Shown one piece after another: positions 13,201 through 25,258 of a stretch of 64,000 bases of DNA. The stretch comes from Lepidonotus clava (Eukaryota; Annelida; Polychaeta; Phyllodocida; Polynoidae), in assembly GCA_936440205.1 (NCBI GenBank), contig OW387140.1, positions 32,423,659 to 32,487,658 of the forward strand. Reading direction: 5' to 3'. A model generated the notes under the pieces. That model was not told the origin of the DNA, made no database searches, and saw only the letters and a program-made list of their open reading frames with translations. A program made the position numbers and the translations under genes. Position 1 is the stretch's first letter, and each line of letters opens with the position of its first letter.

Positions 13201-14464
13201 AATTGGGTCAATTAATGTGTACTGAGATCAGGAAATGTATCAGACCATTATCAAAGTTTTCACAATACAGGAAGTTGGGGATAGTAAAGAAAGGACACCG
13301 CCGATTGCGGATATGGCAATGTCCATGTACATAGTCGGAGAATAAAAAGAGTTGGTTTTTTTTTTTACTTTATGGACAGAGTGCCATCCATGCTCCAAAT
13401 AAATCACCAGTTTGATTTGTACATATTTCCGTATTGAATAAGCCTATAAGTGACACACTGTATTGTTAAATAGACAAATGGTATTATGAACAATTGGTAT
13501 AGAACGAAAAGAACTGTCAGCCGTCCGGGCCGACTGCAGCTTTTTTTGTAGAGAAGCCTTTGTTGAAAATGATCAGCCTTTGCCGGACAGACTGACGAAT
13601 CTGGGAAGTATCCAACACCTTTTCCCCTCTCATTTATTTTGGCTGCAACTAGATAGAAAATAACAGAGACTGTTACAGACATGCACATGCATCATTCTTT
13701 TTTGTAACATACAAACTATTAATCTCAATGTCATTTCATATTCTGGCTATTCAAGTTGCTTACGAAGCGTATAGGCTAACCAATCAATGGTCCAACTGAT
13801 ATCGCAAACCTATACAACATGGATCTCACATTTCATTATCGTTGATAGGACTTTTATCTTTAACCCAAAGAGCAATTGCTCATTGTTTTTGCCCTTTGTA
13901 GTTGTCAAATGAGTTAAGGGGTTCTTGCAGAGCAAAAAAAGGTCCCCATAAATAATATAGGACATAAATGTAATTTCGTATCAATGCATTCTCTTCCGAA
14001 ATTCGGACGCTTTAAATGACCAAGTTCGAGGATGGGTAGGCCCTATTGTGTTGTAATTGGCTTTTTCAAGGTAACTTGAAATTGGCGGGTAAAGGGGTAG
14101 GAGATCAGGGGCGAATTCAAGAATTTGAAAAAAGTGGGAGGGGAGGGGCATGCTATAGCGAAATTACTGCCTGGAAGCTTCGGGCCCAAGAATTTCACAC
14201 TGAACAGTTTAAAGGAAGGCAAAAGCAATCTAAGGTCAACATTTTACAAATTCAGTTAACTATTGAAATCTGTACCACGGCTATAACCTAGGCCTATTGT
14301 AAAATATATACTTTATTACCCTCTGGATCGATAAGCCGGGCGTATTGTGTGCCAGTCGTATTGCCAGGCCATACACCCTGCATCATTTCCGGTTTGTTTT
14401 TACTCATTGTTTTTAAACGTCACAATATTTCACAATATTTTACATAAGTATCGGGTAATACACA
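10216..14464. other. intergenic, no gene recognised
   Basis: AT-rich. ORFs of 60-125 codons on both strands (for example 11367-11744 minus, overlapping 11214-11531 plus) overlap one another and show no domain, so they are treated as chance. A possible hAT-like terminus CAGGGGCGAATTCAAG starts at 14106. Confidence 0.45.
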
Positions 14465-14602
14465 TAAGAAGGCCCTAAGGGGCCGTCCTTGGGTGTCAGT
14501 ATGGCCCTAGGACCTAGGACCGCCCGAGCCCGGAGGGCGCGGGCCGTCGCTAGGTCCCTGGGCTGTACTGACACCCTCGGACGGCCTGCACAGGCCTTCT
14601 TA
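14465..14602. mobile_element. GC-rich foldback element forming one long hairpin
   Basis: The ends TAAGAAGGCC...GGCCTTCTTA are inverted, and the arms keep pairing inward: GGCCGTCC, GGGTGTCAGTA, GCCC and GGACCTAG on the left all recur inverted on the right. The loop region (GCCC-GAGCCCGGAGGGC) is itself self-complementary. Nearly all of the 138 bp can fold on itself, in stark contrast to the AT-rich flanks. It is probably a foldback MITE; a structured non-coding RNA is an alternative. Confidence 0.75.
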
Positions 14603-16289
14603 TTAAAGTATCAAAATTAATTTGTTGACAAACATTGCTGTCTTCAGGTATAAATGACATGAATAGGCCTATTATAAAATTCAAGTAAAGTTATAGCTAG
14701 CTGTCATGATTTACACTGTACCAATTGCTAAAGTAGACTCTTAGAATGTATTTTCATAGCTATTTGAGTTTGCAAAATTATGTCATTATTACTTCGATAC
14801 ATCATCACTTTTGCCTCCCTTTATTGTTTGGGAATAAATAGGTGGAGGCACGCCCCCCGCGCCCTAAATACGCGCCTAGAGATGTGGTTGCTTCTCCTCC
14901 TTATTTTCGACAAAATTTACTTTTTGGAGGCACAAATTTAACTGGCCCCATTTAAGACGAAACCTTCATAAAAGCACCCAACCCGCTTTTCAAAACTATT
15001 AATCCAATGCTTTCTTCATAATTACCATTTAAGAATAGTTTATTTTTAAGAAAGAAATAACAGATTTGTTTGACAGGTGATGATTGTCTGCATTCACTGG
15101 CCCAATAAGATAAGGCACATGCATCGATACTTTCATGGTAATTAAACAATTATGGGTTCTGATTCTCATTGATCTTCATAAATAACAATATGGTAAGGAA
15201 TTTTAGCCTCAGATTAATCTATTAATGACAAGAGCCAAATCATCAGATTTATGACTTTGCAATCCAGAAGTGTTTGTACGAGACTGAAATGAGATTAATT
15301 CGGTGTTTTAAATACTAGATATTAGAATAAAGCTTTAGCATAATAATTATTTAAAGAGGACATTTAGAGATAGTTCTTTTAAGAAAGAGTCTGGTACTCC
15401 AAAATTTAGTAGATATTCGCTTCACGTCTTTCTCAGAAAAGGCAACCAATTAATCATTCCTTCCAGTTTAATTTGTTCTGTTTATTGCTGCGACTAAATA
15501 AACTTATATTACTTTTGACAATTAAAACAATAAAACTATTGGAGAATTAACAGTGCTTTAAATTCTAATGACTGACATTGTCTTATCAATTCACGCTACA
15601 TTAAAACGCGCTCCCGAAGGTTTCTAAGGCTCTTCGTTGCCTTTCGGGACTTTCTCTATAAACAGTTTAAGATATTTGTTTTACGTTTTCTTGCCGCTAA
15701 TTAGCAAGGAGGTCTTCTAAGACATCAAGTCTAAAGCGATTCGGCCAAGATGGAATTTAATTCAATACGATTCTCTTCTTCAAAGGTTAAAAATATTATA
15801 ATCATCTTCACACAATGTATAATTGATAACAAATGACCATTAACATTTGGGTTTGTTCAACTTTATTATGCGCAAAACAATAGCATATTGCAAAACAATG
15901 ACGAAGCCTCTATGATACATGGAACATTTTCATTATATTTTACATTCTTTTGTACATATCCTCAACTTTGGTGAAGCATTTTGTTTTCTATAAGAAAATT
16001 TGAGTAAATTGATAGCACTCTTGAGAACCCCTGTTGACAGTTAGGCCTACGTCACTAATTTCAATAATGATATTGATATACAATCCCAGTTTATTACGTC
16101 CTATTCGTTCAAAATACACTTTATCAGTTTATGTTAGATATGAACATGAACCTATGATACAACAAACGCGGGATGATGGATGTGAACCTTGATACCCTCA
16201 AATATTTTTCTTGCACAAAATGCCTTTTATTGAGATTTGGCATGTCAATAGTAATATTTTGAAAAATATCTATGCGTAACACGATACAT
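14603..16289. other. intergenic, no gene recognised
   Basis: AT-rich. A GC-rich tract at 14840-14885 (CGCCCCCCGCGCCC, TACGCGCCT) may be the edge of an old element; a related TACGCGCCT occurs at about 28428. Nothing coding was seen. Confidence 0.45.
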
Positions 16290-16712
16290 TCATGTATATA
16301 CAAAAATAAAGCCCAGTTTACACAGTTTGCTTGTTTCAGTCACGACACAGGTTTTGATAACCTCGGAATAGAAAATAATACAATTTCTGAACCATACAGA
16401 AACATTTTGGCTATCATAACGGCTATCAGAAGTATCATACCATAATCCGGAGTAAAATTTTGCATTTGTCTCTGTTACAATTATGTCATAATATTTGTTT
16501 TGAGTGAAGAAACCATAAGGGGTGAACCAGACATTCATAAGCTGTTCAAAATTTTTAATACTCACTGGCAATTCCTTAGAACAGGAGACATAAGGTGTAC
16601 AGCCAAAATCATTGTTATGGCGAGGATATACAGGACATTCATTATATGCTTTAATATCTAGAAGCCTCGGGACCAGCAAAGATATCAACAAAACATAATT
16701 ACCTAGACTCAT
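16290..16712 (-). CDS. possible small secreted protein or first exon (140 codons), unknown
   Basis: An ATG-initiated 140-codon frame runs to a TGA. The first about 22 residues (MSLGNYVLLISLLVPRLLDI and on) look like a signal peptide. The rest is rich in aromatic residues and has about six cysteines (CPVYP, FGCTPYVSCSK, FRNC, KTCV, KLCK), as expected of an extracellular domain. There is no transmembrane segment and no family I recognise. The start context is weak (T at -3). A GT (GTAAAC) near codon 131 could be a splice donor, so this may be a first exon. It lies 4 kb downstream of the receptor on the same strand with no evident link. The AT-rich composition means a chance ORF cannot be excluded. 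Confidence 0.3.
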   Translation of the reverse strand: MSLGNYVLLISLLVPRLLDIKAYNECPVYPRHNNDFGCTPYVSCSKELPVSIKNFEQLMNVWFTPYGFFTQNKYYDIIVTETNAKFYSGLWYDTSDSRYDSQNVSVWFRNCIIFYSEVIKTCVVTETSKLCKLGFIFVYT

Positions 16713-18069
16713 TCATACAAAAATCACACCAATCTGAAATTGGTCGTACCATGATTTGGCTACAACAGCTATTCAACGAAATGAAAGAATTCCCTTTCAT
16801 CGTAAACAATGATAAAGCACCCCATCATAACTTCTCTGAAAAGGAAATAAGATACGTGTTATACAGTGATACATTAAAGGACTTCACAGTGGGGCGATGC
16901 TTGAAAAGACTGTACAGTCGTGAGCTCCTCTTTTGCATTACGAACAAACAAGTCTCGACCTGTTACCCTGGAACTATCTAATCCTTTGTCTTTGTTGAAT
17001 TTCAATCGTACAGGTCCGTCCATTTGGCCCTCACTTTAGTGTTAAGGCTGTCCCATCACCACATTCCTGTAGGCAGAGCTTGTCTGCTAGTTGCCACTAC
17101 ATAAACCGCCTCTGTCCCATCAGCATTAGTTGAAGAGCATGGTTTGGGGCCGGTGCTAGACAACGTTAACGCTCCGCCAGTTGAGTCAGGAAATAAAAAC
17201 TGAATACCAACCCTGGTAGAAAAGCTGTATCTTATCTCCTGTTCATAAATGAGATGTGCACATTATATGCAATGTAAGGCCTTATGTAAAATCAGGTTCA
17301 CAGGTTATGATTCTTTCAACTTTGACATTAGTCTCGGAACAAAATCTTTTTGACGGAATCTTAAGGTGTAAACCAGGCTTTGAACTAGCTTTTGAGCATG
17401 TCGGTGTAATTGCCTAGGAATTCCAAGTAAAAAGATTATTTAATATTCTTCCTTGGTAAAAAATGTCTTTGCAGGCCGTCGCTCTTCCACGGTAAGAAAT
17501 GTTTTAATTAGACCACTAATAGGCCCAAGCTGAGACTTTAAATAAATAAAAAAAGAAATCATGTAGCGTTGTGTCCCGATTTGGTTTCTAGTGAAAAGTC
17601 CTGTCTTCACTATAAGTAAAAATAATTATTACATTGAAATCACCAGCATGGACCTACTAAAGAAACTACATGGCTAAAACATTGGAATGTTTTGAGATAT
17701 AAGTACAAATAAAAACTATGCTACATGTAATTGAGATACAAATTCTGCAAACATATTCCAATGCCACTCGATAGGTTATTGTGAAGTTTTGCACGTGTCT
17801 GTACTAGCTATTTCTGGAATTTACAGCATACATTTTCATTTTTCATAAGTGATAGATATCACCGGAAATATGAATACCAAAATGCCTTGACATAATGCAT
17901 GAATGCCAATAATTTTGGCTTAAATTTTAGATAGAAAATATGGCCATCGGCACTAAAATCGCACATGTGGTATTTAACCAGAAAGGCACTTCATAAATAT
18001 AGATAAAGCATTATTATTAGCGTCTTTTTTTACATGCAAAACTAAATTTAAATAATTGATCTTAGTGGT
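16713..18069. other. intergenic, no gene recognised
   Basis: AT-rich. The plus-strand ORF at 16751-16981 looks like chance. No element ends were found. Confidence 0.45.
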
Positions 18070-18935
18070 TTAACCCCTTCCACCCCATAAGGCCATATTT
18101 GGCCACCACATGAGTGTTACCCATAAAATGGCACCTTTTTTAGGGTTTTATTCTGATTATAAAATGGGTATTTCACCTACACTTATGAGGTAAATATCAA
18201 AATATTCCCAAAGTTCCAAGGAATCTTACACTTGTTATAATTATCATTCTATGATGTTTAGATATTTTAGAACATGTGTTCCAGTAAATGCCGTTATGGT
18301 AAATATAGGGCAAATCTGCCTTTTCTGGGAAATCAGCCTCTTGAAAGCATTAATTAAGGAATCATTGGTGAAAAACCATTTTTCCATGTAATTTTGTGGA
18401 AAAGTTTGACTTACATAGAAATTTCCTGAGAATTCAATGATTTTCATAGAAATATCAAATATTTTACAAATGATGCATTATGAGAAATTTGCAATGGAAT
18501 GTTTTTTTTCACAGAAATCCTTCATATAATAAGGTTGTTAGGTTGCCATGGTTACACAAAAAAGAACATTTAGAGTCAATGGAACAATTTTCATTGGTAA
18601 TGTAGGAAATATCTTTTTCTGCCTTAAATTACAAACAGTTAGATAAAAGACCAAGTCAATCAAAAGTTATTGTATTTTAAACATTTTTCTGAATAATAAA
18701 TGCTTTTTATTCTAAATATACAAGGTCAAGTTAAAGTTACCATAACATGGAAACAAAGATGACTATCAGAACTGGAGGGCTTCTATTGTACAAGACATGA
18801 GGAAGATCAAACGACCATATCTAAGCTTCTAAAAGGAATATTTTCAAATGGTTTGCAGCTTTAGAAAGCATTTCTTCTGTAGTCCACCCACATTTTTATC
18901 TATTATCCTCAGGAATAGAGGGTTGAAGGGGTTAA
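18070..18935. mobile_element. piggyBac-like non-autonomous element (TTAA target sites)
   Basis: TTAA at 18070-18073 is followed by CCCCTTCCACCCC, and TTAA at 18932-18935 is preceded by GGGTTGAAGGGG. The termini are therefore inverted copies (CCCCTTCMACCC) flanked by the TTAA duplication typical of the piggyBac superfamily, whose ends begin with CCY. The 866 bp interior is AT-rich with no transposase ORF, so it would have to be mobilised in trans. Confidence 0.7.
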
Positions 18936-19435
18936 GTGTTCCTCTGAGCTATTAATTGACCGCTCGTTTCTGATATAATATTTATACTGGCACATTGAAT
19001 TCTGTTGAATACTTCTTTTCAGAATTCTTTTCATATAGATTATAATTATCAATGTACAAAATACCACATATAGGTTAGCCACACTCATTTATAGATCTTT
19101 AATGACTAAAGGGGATAACCTTCACAAATACAAAGCCAATCAACACCTTTTGACCTGTGTATAGAATATATCAATTTGTTTTCTACTAACCTTAAACGAA
19201 CGTTTGAGGCTGACTAAACTGCAGCTGTGAATGGATAATGTGACATTTTCTAGGTTGCAAATGTGTGTATGAAGACAAGGAAGCCGCTTCAGGTATCCTT
19301 CAACAATAATCAGGCTGAGATTGGGGTATTGATGTACCACGTGTATACGTACGTACCTCTTGGGTAGCAATTCATATTCACAAATAGCAGATTCTTTTGA
19401 TATTTGGGGGAAGAAAATTGGCAGTGTTATGCCAG
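18936..19435. other. intergenic, no gene recognised
   Basis: AT-rich; nothing supported. Confidence 0.45.
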
Positions 19436-19677
19436 TAAAGCCCCATACCCCTTAAGCGATTTTGGGTGAATCGGCGATGATGTTGGCGCCGATGGCTGAT
19501 GTCCACGCTGCCAACTGCGCCGATTGTGTGTGGGTATGCTTTGTTCAGCCAGCATCAGCTGATGGCCATGCTGACAGCTGTGCTGATCCTTATTAAGCAT
19601 GTTTGATAATTTGATGCCAACGCCAACGGCCATCAGCGTCGGCTGGCAGGCCGTCGGCAAGTGGGTACTGCGCTTAA
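19436..19677. mobile_element. probable GC-richer MITE with partly matching inverted ends
   Basis: The left end TAAAGCCCCATACCCCTTAA and the inverted right end TTAAGCGCAGTACCCACTTG share a TAARGC...TACCC pattern. The interior is rich in GGCGATG/CGCCGAT and GATGGCC-type self-complementary words and is clearly GC-richer than its flanks. It has no ORF of interest. The boundaries and family are uncertain. Confidence 0.45.
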
Positions 19678-20731
19678 CAGTTCAATGAGGTCAACTGGCA
19701 CCACTATTACACTTTACACAGTATTATCCAGCTCTGACAATAGCGGTTCTATTGGCTGTCTATTTGTAGTAAGCTACTGAAAAATATCTCTAACCAGCAT
19801 CTTGAGATCTCACTTAAAGTGTTTCACGTATTCATACAACTTGTATTGCAAGACATTACAGAGGTGACAGGAAGGCCTCTGCAATTGCACAGAGGGTAGT
19901 ACAACTTGGGGTCCTAAATACAAATGTCACTCTTTCTCAAATATATATACCAGCACATATTCACCATGTAGTGTAGTTGTTCATAATTAGGTATATTATT
20001 AGGGTACAACAGGGATGAGGATAAACATCCATCCATAGTACGAAATAGAGTTACCCTGATTAAGTCCATTACCTAGACTGTGACATCCACGTAGCACCCA
20101 TTTAACACAGTCAGGACCTTTATATACGTACTCCTCAACCTTATCATGCTTATAACCAATAGGTGTCTAATGGAAACACCCATAGTGTTACCAAACACAA
20201 CATACAATTTGACCTTTAAGGAAACCAAGATTTGTAAATAGGGCCTTTAAGGTACATTGAAAGTAATGGTATGTCTTATTTTCCATAACCGTTAAGCCGC
20301 ATATATATACAAAGCTCAAAGGTCACTAAATGTATATTTTCCCGCCTTGAAAGTATTTCAACGTTTACATTATGGTACCTTTTTTCTTTGGATAATTATT
20401 GGCATCCTCATTCAAGGAATATATTATGTGCATACATATAGAGCATCATTCTTTTTCCATAGTTCCAAGTAAAATGTTGCAACAACAATCATCGTCAGAT
20501 ATGATTAAAACCTGACAACAATATTGGTCGCACGTTAGCAATTGGTATCTGTAAGCATATTGAACTGTTGAACATTATTGATAATACAGTTACCGTCTGT
20601 AACTACCAACAACGATTTTGTAATTGAGCAATTGAGTAAGTTACAGAGAAAAACACAATCAGTATACGTATTCTTATCCTGAGAGGATAAAGAGGATTTT
20701 CTGTGAATAGACGCAATATTTGCCTGCTCCT
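19678..20731. other. 3' flank / probable 3'UTR region of the receptor gene
   Basis: The sequence just past the receptor stop codon probably includes the 3'UTR. No clear AATAAA on the minus strand was seen in the proximal 700 bp. No other gene was recognised. Confidence 0.4.
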
Positions 20732-21286
20732 CTAGCTGTAACCTGTCCCATAGTCTGATAGCTCGGTGGCCTGTTCGTCCCCAGCACCAACTGGACCTGT
20801 TTCTAACCTATCCTTAATAAGAACCCCTAGTTGGGGGCCTTGAGAGGTATACTTGAAGGTGTTGGCATTGTTCATGCACCCAGCGGATGTCCCTAGTCTT
20901 TCCGCTCTCAATGCGCAGACGCGGGGGACATAGAGACACAGCAAGGTGACAGTGGCGTTCAGCAGTAAAGCAGAGGAGATAAGGATGACCTGATAGTAGG
21001 CCCTACTGGTCGTAAAGAAGGTGGGTAGAAAAGCCAGCCAGATGACCAAGGTGGTGTACACACAGAGGGTGATGCAGCGAGATTCGTTGAAGTTGTCCGG
21101 CAGTTTCCTGGTCTTAAAGGCGTACCACGTACAGATGAGGACCAGCAGAAGGTTGTAGGAGAGTGACGTCACAAAGCCCTGAACCGGAAGTAGGCATGCC
21201 AACTCTACTTCCGGATGGAGCAGTACGGGCATGCGCTCTATGACTCCAGGCGGCATGAAGACCATCGCAAGGATTGTGATAATAAC
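20732..21286 (-). CDS. metabotropic glutamate receptor-like class C GPCR, terminal coding exon B (residues 737-920)
   Basis: This exon encodes the last 184 residues plus a TAG stop. It begins after a polypyrimidine-type acceptor (TTTCTCATCCACAG) and continues exon A in phase 0. It supplies the second half of TM4, the extracellular loop Cys767 (expected partner C678 at TM3), TM5 at about 768-792, the third intracellular loop FKTRKLPDNFNES, TM6 with the family signature WLAFLP (818-824 region), and TM7 at about 833-857. The joined protein is 920 residues, within the 850-1200 usual for mGluRs. The C-tail is only about 60 residues, ends TGYS, and shows no Homer-type PPxxF motif. An ATG upstream at 21316 is in frame but lies in the intron, so I do not take it as a start. 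No AATAAA was seen on this strand in the 700 bp after the stop, so the 3'UTR end is not located. Confidence 0.95.
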   Translation of the reverse strand, partial: VIITILAMVFMPPGVIERMPVLLHPEVELACLLPVQGFVTSLSYNLLLVLICTWYAFKTRKLPDNFNESRCITLCVYTTLVIWLAFLPTFFTTSRAYYQVILISSALLLNATVTLLCLYVPRVCALRAERLGTSAGCMNNANTFKYTSQGPQLGVLIKDRLETGPVGAGDEQATELSDYGTGYS

Positions 21287-21737
21287 CTGTGGATGAGAAA
21301 TGGGAAAACATTGCATTAATACATGATGGATTTAATTCAAAAACATGTTCTTGTTGACGCCAATTTCATCATATCAGGTTGAAGCTGTGCACTGATAATG
21401 ATGACAAATGACACGGAGGAAAAGGCAAGAAATTCATTTGACATAACACTTGCAAATGGGTGTACAGCCCTAAGATGTCCAAAGGTCTTTGGTTAGTCCC
21501 ACACCGCATGGAATGTATTTGTACCACAATCATATCTCTTCCATCATCGAGAGATATATGATAATTAGTGTGGATGACCACTCACATATATATCTCCTCA
21601 GTTTTCTTATCAATAGTTTCATCTACCTCTCATTAAACTGAATTTTTCCAATATGCCCTTCTGAAAATTGTATATTTCCTCTTTTAATCACACATTCTAG
21701 TTAACCCACGATTTGGATGTAACGTACAGTTACCCTC

Positions 21738-22692
21738 CAGGGCTGCGTTCTTGAGTACCTATTTTTAACCTTGTTTTGGCTAAATTATATTTTTAGACCA
21801 TATTTTTGAGGGTTGTGTTCTTGAGTGTGCAGTCAGCTGGCCTCTCTTAGTTGGCTGCTAAAAATAACCCTCTAAATGGCATTTAAAAGCGTTCTCAAGT
21901 CAGCTAAAAATAAGTCTAAGCTAGCCAAGAACAGGCTATTTTTGACTCAATTGTAAAACTCCTCTCAGGCAACAATAAGTGTCTATGGATATGTACAAAA
22001 ATGTGAAACTACTAAAGAATGTCTTAAAACATTAGAAAGACGGCACTATATTCTGAAAGCTGAGATATTAAGCTAGAGTTACATGTAAAAATAATACAAA
22101 AATCTTAACTTAGAACCTAATAAATAGTGTTTAGAAAACCTCTATCCCATTTTCAGTGAAGATAGTGTCTGTATGCTAAGATACCTCTGTTATGCCCAAC
22201 TTACTGGTGGCCCTGAAACGATTATGTAACACTGGTGCCAGTGGTCGTTGAGACCGGTGCCAGTAATTATAGCCCCTCAGTAGTCAATGAGCCTTCACCT
22301 GTCAATCACAATTACCTGTCTGCCCACTGTCTGGGTGCACCAGAAGGGCTCTGACAATGGTCATGCTCTAATGCACACACTTCATTTTTTTTCTGACAAT
22401 TTTTGGTATCTAAATCATTATGAAATGGGTGAAATCATACACCAATGGAAAGCCACAGGAAAGAAAAGAAGGAGAAAATATGTGAAATAAAGAAATACAT
22501 GTGTTTTCAATGTGCTAAGGGAGGAGAAGGTCCCCCAGGAAATATTAGCCCTGTGTGTGTATTGAACCAATTGCCCTTAACCCAATCAGGGCTGACTTAT
22601 TTTTGGCTCATGAGAACCTCTCTCTGTAAGTTTGGCACTAAAATATAAGTAAGCTGACCCAGCAACGGGGTTGAGTCAGAAACGCAGCCCAG
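21738..22692. mobile_element. possible non-autonomous DNA element with GGGCTGCGTT termini
   Basis: The left end CAGGGCTGCGTTCTTGA (21738) and the inverted right end CCTGGGCTGCGTTTCTGA (to 22692) match over about 15 bp, enclosing about 955 bp without transposase. A decayed internal copy of the end phrase (GGTTGTGTTCTTGAGTG) at about 21813 suggests nested or rearranged ends. It lies in the receptor intron. Confidence 0.45.
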
Positions 22693-23301
22693 GTGATGTT
22701 CCTAGATCTTTTTCAGCTCTTTGAATCAGACCTTGTATCATGTAAGATAACTTAGATAAGATTCAATCATGTCCTTTTATGTCAATATATTTCTACCTGA
22801 ATATTAAGTGTGATTAACTAAAAGTATTTTATATCTGAGTATAACTGCCTGGAAAATAGTATCAGTTTGGGAGATAGCATAAACCATTCTTTCTAGTCAG
22901 GAACAGGCCCGTATTTTTTCTTAAAAAAAAAAGCCAAGGCAGGGTATCATATTGCATCATTAACTTTGCATAGCAAGATGCTGCATTTATGTGTATAGAG
23001 TCCGCTGCTGTTTTAACAAAACATCCCATAATGTAATTGAAATAAGCAAGAACATTGATTATGCAGGAAACCAGAGCTAAGCCAATTAGCTTAGGAGAAA
23101 GCAACGGCTGTAGGCTTATAATATGATAGTCTGACAATATTCAGTGCATCAAATATTCATCAGGCTCCATCTGCAGAGGTTTTGCTTGACGCCAGACCAA
23201 ATTAGATATAACTTTCATCCTGCCTATCATACATACGGATGATATGGGATATATTATATTTATCAAATACACAGGTTTTGATGAACCATACTAATTCATG
23301 T

Positions 23302-23526
23302 TTAAGCCCTGTTTCCACCAGCTAATTTTACTACTGATTTGTTGGTATTTATTACTTTTAATTATAACTGGTAATATGGCAAAGGATTATATATCTTACA
23401 TACCACTTGAAAGAGAATTGAAAACGCTTTTTAATGGTATATAACATGTTCATAATTAACCAATAATATTCCCACTGCTGATTTCTGAAATCGGTAGTAA
23501 AATCGGCTGGTGGAAACAGGGCTTAA
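23302..23526. mobile_element. TTAA-flanked MITE (GCCCTGTTTCCACCAGC ends)
   Basis: TTAAGCCCTGTTTCCACCAG (from 23302) and its inverted copy ending at 23526 form a terminal inverted repeat of about 37 bp (the inner parts ATTTTACTACTGATT and AATCGGTAGTAAAAT also pair). Length is about 225 bp with no ORF. It shares its end design with the elements at 25041, 27062 and 58477. Confidence 0.85.
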
Positions 23527-25040
23527 GCCTAGTTATGAGTGAAGCACGTAAGGATTTATGCACTGACACAAAAAGAGAAACGATTTCCTTCAACTGAATC
23601 CCCATTTTGCAATTCAGAATTATTTGATTATTTCTAAACTATAGTTACTGAGATATTTACCCCTACCGAACAAAGCCCCTCACGAACAAAAAATATTTCG
23701 TTCTGGTGCATGGTTTAGGTTTTCTTAACATTTGCTTTTGCTTCCATTAAAACTCACGAGGCATGATATCTTTTCAGTATGAATTTTGTAACTAATCTAT
23801 TCAACACTTAAATGGAATTAAGAAACCATATGAAGCCACGGCGAACCCATCCTCTTCTCTATCTTTGGCATGGACGATAACGTTAATATGCCATCCTTAG
23901 GAACTAAGCCGGAAGCCTTAGAAATATCTTTGGCATTCCCTCCATGGGAAAGTGGGCATGTGGTCCATTATGGGGGTAGGAGAGAGAGTCCAAGCTGACT
24001 TGTTTGTTCAGGCTTGTGTCCTTAGGGAATTCATACATGGCCTTCAGAGGGGCTGCCGGAGAAACATGAGGCCCAGACTGTTACGGCCTCAGCCTGCCAC
24101 ACACATAAACAATACCTGCTCTCCTCTTCTTCATGGAAGATATTGGGTAATAAACCTAGCTGCTAGTCATTGGATGCTATGTTTTCTCCGTCAAAATGGC
24201 TATTTTTGGTACTCGTTCCGTTTCTCTGCTACAGGTTATTGACTATGGAGAGTGAATTAGGTGCTATAAATATCCCTTAAAGTTCGGCAAAGGTTCTAGG
24301 CCTATACTCAACTTTGCGACTGAGAACAATTGTGGGAAAATTTGATCATATGAAATGGGAAAATCAAATTAGATTTACATCGAAGAACAATCCTTATTCC
24401 CCACAAGATAGAGGGGCATTGATTGTTTTACATTGCCTTTAATCAATTAACTTGAATTACACTCCAGTAATGAGTTTCAATTGCGCTATCGACGAACCTC
24501 ATTCTAACGGGGTGAAATTCCTTGTTCTACATCTTGATACTGATTTCTCAATGTTGAATGAAGCAACTGCATTTTATCCTTTATCATTGTACTTCATTGG
24601 TAGGCTATCTATAGTCTAACGAAGCCCAAGAAGAAAACTACGATTCTGGCAGACGATATCACGTTCGCATCTGTTTTGGTCCAAAGTTACATGCGCTTAT
24701 AGGAGAACTCCGGTGAAGCGGAGAATCGTCTTCCCGATAATGTGCATTTCCTGCATCCCCATTAGTCCTAATAAGGCTGCAGAAACTCCCCCAAATGGCA
24801 TGTCATGGCAGACAAAGGTTGAATTAGTGATGGAGTAGCGGGACTAAAATGTCGTCTGCCACCAACACGTCATCCGGACGGAATACGTCAGAATGACAGA
24901 TACCCGTTAGGGCGGGAAATGGGTCTCCGCCAGGTGTAGGGCCTCCTGTCGACGTACTATATGATGAATCGTTCCTGGGACAGCCAGAGAACTTCAATCA
25001 GGAAGAATGGGCACTTGGGGGATTGGCCATGTGGTCAAGC

Positions 25041-25258
25041 ATAAAGCCTGTATTCCACATGCCGATTTTGCTGCTGATTTTAAAAATCGGCAGTTGATAT
25101 TAGGGTTAAATATGGATATGTCATATATCATTAGGAAGCGTTTATAATTCTCTTTCAAATGGTATATAGTATGTGAAGTTTAATGTCGTACTCCCAGAGA
25201 AAATCAAACAAATACAAAATCGGTAGCATCAAATTCGGTATGTGGAATACGGCCTTAA
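25041..25258. mobile_element. MITE related to the 23302 element
   Basis: The left end GCCTGTATTCCACATGCCGA and the right end, inverted, AAGGCCGTATTCCACATACC pair over about 37 bp. TTAA is present at the right edge and degraded at the left. The inner AATTCTCTTTCAAATGGTAT corresponds to a similar phrase, inverted, in the 23302 copy. About 218 bp, no ORF. Confidence 0.8.

Noticed and set aside
21287-21316. ATG at 21316 as the start of a separate 194-residue protein
   Set aside because: The stretch before 21286 is intron ending in a consensus acceptor. The downstream sequence continues exon A exactly at TM4.
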